Origin: Oscillospiraceae bacterium
GTDB taxonomy: Bacteria > Bacillota > Clostridia > Oscillospirales > Ruminococcaceae
Assembly (NCBI GenBank): GCA_031260665.1
Contig: JAISLD010000028.1
Coordinates: 26,435 to 90,434, forward strand
Direction: 5' to 3'
Length of the DNA: 64,000 bases
In this document: positions 60,214 through 64,000 of the stretch, piece after piece
Position numbering within the stretch: position 1 is the first letter of the stretch
Layout: each line of letters opens with the position of its first letter
Notes under the pieces: model-generated
Database searches by the model: none
What the model was told of the DNA's origin: nothing
Seen by the model: only the letters and a program-made list of their open reading frames with translations
Translations under genes and position numbers: made by a program

Positions 60214-61584
60214 ATGCTTATCCGTTCACGAAAAACAAAACTGGTTGAGGGGACGTCTTACGGCTTGTACTTTATGGGGCAGAACATCTTTTATTATTTG
60301 CTTCTGACCTACCTGCTGGTCTATTTCACCGACGTTGGAATCCCCGCGCTTGCAGTCACGGGGATTGCTCTCGCTGTGAAAATCTGGGACGCGGTCAACG
60401 ACCCTATCTTTGGCGGGATAGTTGACAAAGTGAAGTTCAAAAGCGGAAAGTTTATGCCGTGGTTACGAATCTCGCTGCTTGCTATCCCTGTCGCCACTAT
60501 CTTTTTGTTTGCGATACCGAGTGGGATGCCCGTGTATGGCAAGGTGATATGGGCGGTCGTTGGTTATGTGCTATGGGACACCGCTTACACAATCTGCGAC
60601 GTACCGATATTCGGGTTGGTCACGGCACTGACAGACGTGCAGACTGAACGTGCCTCGCTGATTTCAGTCGGGCGTGTCTGTGCAATGATTGCGACACTCG
60701 GTGTGTACGTGGCGGTACCGCTTGCCCGTGAAGCGATTGGCGGCTGGCTCCCGACCGCGATTGTGCTGTCGGTTGCGTCGCTGATATTTATGGCGCCGAT
60801 TTGCTTCACAGGGAAAGAGCGCGTAAAACCGCAGACCAATGAGGGCGAAGTCGGGCTGAAGCAGATGTTTGGGTTCATAGCTCACAACAAATACCTGCTG
60901 ATTTTCTTCTCGGCGTTTATTATCACGGGTGGCTTCAATATCGCGCAAGTGCTTCATATGTATGTCGCTCGTTACAACTTGGGCGACGAAAGCCTGATGG
61001 CGACAATCGCTTTGCTGTCTATCATTCCGTCAATCATTGCGGGTGCGCTTATTCCAATGGTGCTGAAAAAGATAGATAAGTTTCACCTGTTCTTCTGGGG
61101 TTCAGCGGTGAGCATAATCTTCAATGTCGCGGCATACTTCGTCGGATACGACAACCTCACGCTCCTCTACATATTCTCGGCTTTGCGTGGATTCCCGAGT
61201 GGAATGGTCGGGGTGCTGATGTTTATGTTTACTCCCGATTGTGCGGAGTATGGGCACTACAAGAGCGGGATTCCCGCGTCGGGGTTGTCGTTCTCAATCC
61301 AAACTTTTTCCGCAAAGATGACCGCCGCTATCGGTACAGCCGCCGCGGGTTTCACCTTGTGGCTGGTGGGTTTCATCGAGGGAGAGGGCGCGGTTCAGCT
61401 GAACGGCTTCAACGATAAGCTATGGGCGGTTTACTTGTTGGTTCCCGCAGTTGGAACGCTGATTTCGCTTCCGATATTGTGGCGGTATAAACTCCGCGAC
61501 AAGTACGTTCAGATTATGGTGAAGTGCAACACAGGCGAGATTACAAAAGCTGAAGCTGATGTTCTGTTGGAAGGGAAATTCTGA
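60214..61584 (+). CDS. GPH-family glycoside/cation symporter
   Basis: 456 residues and twelve membrane helices. MelB-like motifs are KLVEGTSYGLYFMGQNIFYYLLLTYLLVYFTDVG, VKIWDAVNDPIFGGIVDK (the substrate/cation Asp pair) and FMPWLRIS. It imports glycosides with Na+ or H+. ATG 60214 is chosen because GAGGAGGTAA is about 6 bp upstream, instead of TTG 60187. The GH3 gene follows by 1 bp, so imported beta-glycosides would be cleaved in the cytosol. Confidence 0.92.
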   Translation: MLIRSRKTKLVEGTSYGLYFMGQNIFYYLLLTYLLVYFTDVGIPALAVTGIALAVKIWDAVNDPIFGGIVDKVKFKSGKFMPWLRISLLAIPVATIFLFAIPSGMPVYGKVIWAVVGYVLWDTAYTICDVPIFGLVTALTDVQTERASLISVGRVCAMIATLGVYVAVPLAREAIGGWLPTAIVLSVASLIFMAPICFTGKERVKPQTNEGEVGLKQMFGFIAHNKYLLIFFSAFIITGGFNIAQVLHMYVARYNLGDESLMATIALLSIIPSIIAGALIPMVLKKIDKFHLFFWGSAVSIIFNVAAYFVGYDNLTLLYIFSALRGFPSGMVGVLMFMFTPDCAEYGHYKSGIPASGLSFSIQTFSAKMTAAIGTAAAGFTLWLVGFIEGEGAVQLNGFNDKLWAVYLLVPAVGTLISLPILWRYKLRDKYVQIMVKCNTGEITKAEADVLLEGKF

Positions 61585-61585
61585 A

Positions 61586-63910
61586 ATGAATATCGAAGAA
61601 AAAGCGAAAGAGATTGTGAAGCGACTGACACTTGCGGAAAAAGCGTCGCTTTGTTCAGGTGCGGATACGTGGCACACCGAAGCGGTCGAGCGGCTGAATA
61701 TCCCAAGTGCTATGGTTGCCGACGGACCACACGGGCTTCGCAAGCAAATCGGGCGCACCGACAATATGGGCATAAACATCAGCGCACCGGCAACCTGCTT
61801 TCCGCCTGCCGCTACCACAGCAAATAGTTTTAACCGTGAGCTTCTGAATGAAATAGGCGTGGCAATCGGCGAAGAAGCGGCGGCGGCACAGGTCAGCGTT
61901 GTGCTTGGACCCGGAGTGAACATCAAGCGCAGTCCGCTTTGCGGCAGAAACTTTGAGTATTTCAGCGAGGACCCGTACCTTGCGGGTGAGTTAGGCGCGG
62001 CAATAGTCTGCGGCATACAGTCACAGGGAATCGGCACTTCTCTGAAACATTTTGCGGGCAACAACCAAGAGAAGTTTCGTATGATATCAAACTCCGCGAT
62101 TGATGAGCGTGCGCTTCGTGAGATTTATCTTTCCGCATTTGAAAAAGTAGTCAAGACAGCCAAACCGTGGACGATAATGTGCAGTTACAACAAAGTGAAC
62201 GGCACGTTCGCATCTGAAAACAAACAGCTGTTGACGGACATTTTGCGTGATGAGTGGGGCTTTGACGGGGTGGTCGTGAGCGACTGGAGTGCTGTAAACG
62301 ACAGAGTTTTGGGCGTTGCGGCAGGGCTTGACCTCGAAATGCCTGCGTCGGGTGGCTTCAACGACCGACTAATTGCGAGAGCCGTTAAACGCGGCGGGTT
62401 AAGCGAAGAAGCTCTCGACCAAACAGCGGAGCGGCTTGTAAAACTCGTGCTTAAGTCGCAGGAAAACCTTAAATCAAGTTTTACATTTAATGTCGAATCT
62501 CATCACAAGTTAGCGCGCAAGGCACAAGCCGAATCGGCTGTTCTGCTGAAAAACGACGGTGATATCTTGCCGCTTAAATCAAGTGACAAAGTTGCGGTAA
62601 TCGGGGAGTTCGCGAAAGAAAACCCACGTTATCAAGGGGCGGGGAGCAGCCGAATAAATCCCATTAAAATCGACAATACATACGATGAACTTGTAAAACT
62701 CGGCGTTGACGCCGTTTATTGCAGCGGAAAAGACGCTGACGAAGTAAACCGCGTTGCGGCAAACGCAGACACGGTTTTGATATTCGCGGGGCTTCCCGAC
62801 GAGTACGAGAGCGAGGGTTTTGACAGAACTTCGCTTAATTTGCCCGACGCTCACAACGCGATGATTGAGGCGGCGATTGCCGCGAATCCAAATGTCGTCG
62901 TGGTTTTACAATGCGGCGCGCCTGTTGCAATGCCGTGGAATAACCGTGTTCGCGGTATCCTGCTTGCGTATCTCGGCGGTCAGGCAGGTGGTGGCGGAGT
63001 CGCCGATATCCTCACCGGTACGGTCAATCCAAGCGGAAAACTCGCTGAAACATTTCCGCTTTCAATTGAGGATACGCCGTGTTTCGGAAATTTTTCAAAC
63101 GATGATTTGTCAGTAGAATATCGCGAGAGCATTTACGTCGGTTATCGCCACTACAACACGCTCAACAAGCCCGTGGCATACCCGTTCGGCTATGGTTTGT
63201 CGTACACAAGCTTTGATTATTCCGATTTTTCGGCGAATTCTACGTCTGCAAAAGTCACGGTGGCCAACAACGGAAAGATAGCGGGTTCGGAAGTAGTTCA
63301 GCTGTACGTTTCCGGACCGAAAAGCTCGCGAGTTTATCGCGCTGTTCACGAACTTAAAGGATTTCAAAAAGTGTTTTTACAACCGGGAGAAAGCCGTGAA
63401 GTTACGTTTGCGCTTGAAGCAAGAGCGTTTGAATATTTTAATCGAAGAACAAACGCGTGGACAACGGAAGGCGGGGAGTACACGGTTTCGTTTGGCGCGT
63501 CCAGCCGCGATATTCGCGGGGCAGTCGCCGTGAAAATCGCAGGCGATGTGGATTATGCGGAAACACTGAATTTCGATGAGATTTATGGCGCAAAGTTGCC
63601 GCCTAAACGCCGCAATTTGGGCGAACCGTTTGACGCAAACTGCACGTTAGACGACATAAAAGGCAAGCGCATTGGCCGCTTGATGCGCAAAATAGTTGCG
63701 AAAAAGTCCGACGTAATGTTCTCGAACCCCGACAACAACAACGACGACGGTTTCAAGCGAATGGCGGAGGCAACGCAAATGGAAACACCGCTGCGAGCAT
63801 TCGGTATGATGAGCGACGGGCTACTTCCGCCTGCACGCCTTGACGGCTTGCTGTTAATTATGAACGGCAAGTCGCTGCGAGGAATGTTGAAGATGTTTAG
63901 AAGTATATAA
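61586..63910 (+). CDS. family 3 glycoside hydrolase, beta-glucosidase type
   Basis: 774 residues without a signal peptide. The N-terminal barrel has LCSGADTWHT, VADGPHGLR, LGPGVNIKRSPLCGRNFEYFSEDP, LKHFAGNNQE (Lys154-His155) and the nucleophile Asp233 in GVVVSDWSA. The alpha/beta sandwich (AVLLKNDGDILPL onward) and a C-terminal fibronectin III-like domain (SEVVQLYVSGP...ELKGFQKVFLQPGES) follow. About 110 extra residues at the C-terminus are less conserved. It removes terminal beta-linked glucose or xylose, in an operon with the symporter. Confidence 0.93.
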   Translation: MNIEEKAKEIVKRLTLAEKASLCSGADTWHTEAVERLNIPSAMVADGPHGLRKQIGRTDNMGINISAPATCFPPAATTANSFNRELLNEIGVAIGEEAAAAQVSVVLGPGVNIKRSPLCGRNFEYFSEDPYLAGELGAAIVCGIQSQGIGTSLKHFAGNNQEKFRMISNSAIDERALREIYLSAFEKVVKTAKPWTIMCSYNKVNGTFASENKQLLTDILRDEWGFDGVVVSDWSAVNDRVLGVAAGLDLEMPASGGFNDRLIARAVKRGGLSEEALDQTAERLVKLVLKSQENLKSSFTFNVESHHKLARKAQAESAVLLKNDGDILPLKSSDKVAVIGEFAKENPRYQGAGSSRINPIKIDNTYDELVKLGVDAVYCSGKDADEVNRVAANADTVLIFAGLPDEYESEGFDRTSLNLPDAHNAMIEAAIAANPNVVVVLQCGAPVAMPWNNRVRGILLAYLGGQAGGGGVADILTGTVNPSGKLAETFPLSIEDTPCFGNFSNDDLSVEYRESIYVGYRHYNTLNKPVAYPFGYGLSYTSFDYSDFSANSTSAKVTVANNGKIAGSEVVQLYVSGPKSSRVYRAVHELKGFQKVFLQPGESREVTFALEARAFEYFNRRTNAWTTEGGEYTVSFGASSRDIRGAVAVKIAGDVDYAETLNFDEIYGAKLPPKRRNLGEPFDANCTLDDIKGKRIGRLMRKIVAKKSDVMFSNPDNNNDDGFKRMAEATQMETPLRAFGMMSDGLLPPARLDGLLLIMNGKSLRGMLKMFRSI

Positions 63911-63950
63911 ATGTTGGCAAAACATTATAGAATGAATATATTGCGGCGAT

Positions 63951-64000
63951 TATAGTAGGTTAAATTAAAAACGCTAAAGCGTTTTTGCAGTCGCTTTTAG
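63951..64000 (+). repeat. family A palindromic element, copy A7 (cut by window end)
   Basis: TATAGTAGGTTAAA at 63951 is followed by TTAAAAACGCTAAAGCG and TTTTTGCAGTCGCTTTTAG, almost identical to the left half of copy A5 (44041). The right end is outside the window. It starts 41 bp after the GH3 stop. Confidence 0.75.

Overview
The window reads as a contiguous chromosome segment of an anaerobic Bacillota, most likely class Clostridia and possibly the Oscillospirales. The class assignment rests on the S10-spc-alpha gene order with a KOW-domain gene between map and infA, an S4 protein of the zinc-free clostridial type, a reverse rubrerythrin, a YfmF/YfmH peptidase pair and Gram-positive style cell-wall genes. 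The finer placement is inference. No phage, IS transposase, integrase or CRISPR array is visible.

Layout. 1-11950 is the rightward spc/alpha superoperon: rplP (5' cut by the window), rpmC, rpsQ, rplN, rplX, rplE, rpsZ, rpsH, rplF, rplR, rpsE, rpmD, rplO, secY, adk, map, a KOW gene, infA, rpmJ, rpsM, rpsK, rpsD, rpoA, rplQ. 12010-15450 holds tRNA-Cys(GCA), a winged-helix gene, prfB and a phosphoglucomutase. 15650-16410 is a reverse rubrerythrin with its own promoter and terminator. 16414-21008 (minus) is the rod-shape operon mreB-mreC-mreD-mrdA. 21501-25688 (minus) is a heterodimeric ABC exporter. 25905-36288 (minus) runs from a YfmF/YfmH-like M16 pair through lgt and a formate/nitrite-type channel, then past a cloverleaf-forming element into a DigH-like lipoprotein, a large amidase and lepA. 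36694-40541 (plus) is an aspartate-aminotransferase-like gene and a cadmium/zinc/lead efflux operon (CadC-type repressor plus P1B ATPase). 40754-49791 (plus) is housekeeping: rplS, signal peptidase, rbgA, rnhB, yraN, thrC, a phosphoesterase, tig, clpP, clpX. 49864-57541 is polA, rimI, a 48-residue membrane protein, a TraX-like protein, ridA, a decayed DUF1810 gene, and a PIN-domain/AT-hook protein overlapping purine nucleoside phosphorylase. 57638-63910 is a glycan region: GT2 glycosyltransferase, an acyltransferase preceded by 14 perfect copies of a 7-bp repeat, a secreted-protein remnant, a GPH sugar transporter and a GH3 glucosidase.

The unusual content is mostly non-coding or low-complexity. 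There are two families of dispersed intergenic palindromic elements: family A with TATAG..GGTTAAA ends, and family B with a CCCCTCGGGG core. A 103-bp element folds as a near-perfect four-stem cloverleaf. A 214-nt structured region lies between rpsD and rpoA. The heptanucleotide tract is a probable phase-variation switch for the acyltransferase, and the PIN protein carries five AT-hooks plus a duplicated helical module. Promoters are frequently exact or near-exact TTGACA-N17-TATAAT, and several highly expressed genes use TTG or GTG starts placed correctly behind strong Shine-Dalgarno sequences.
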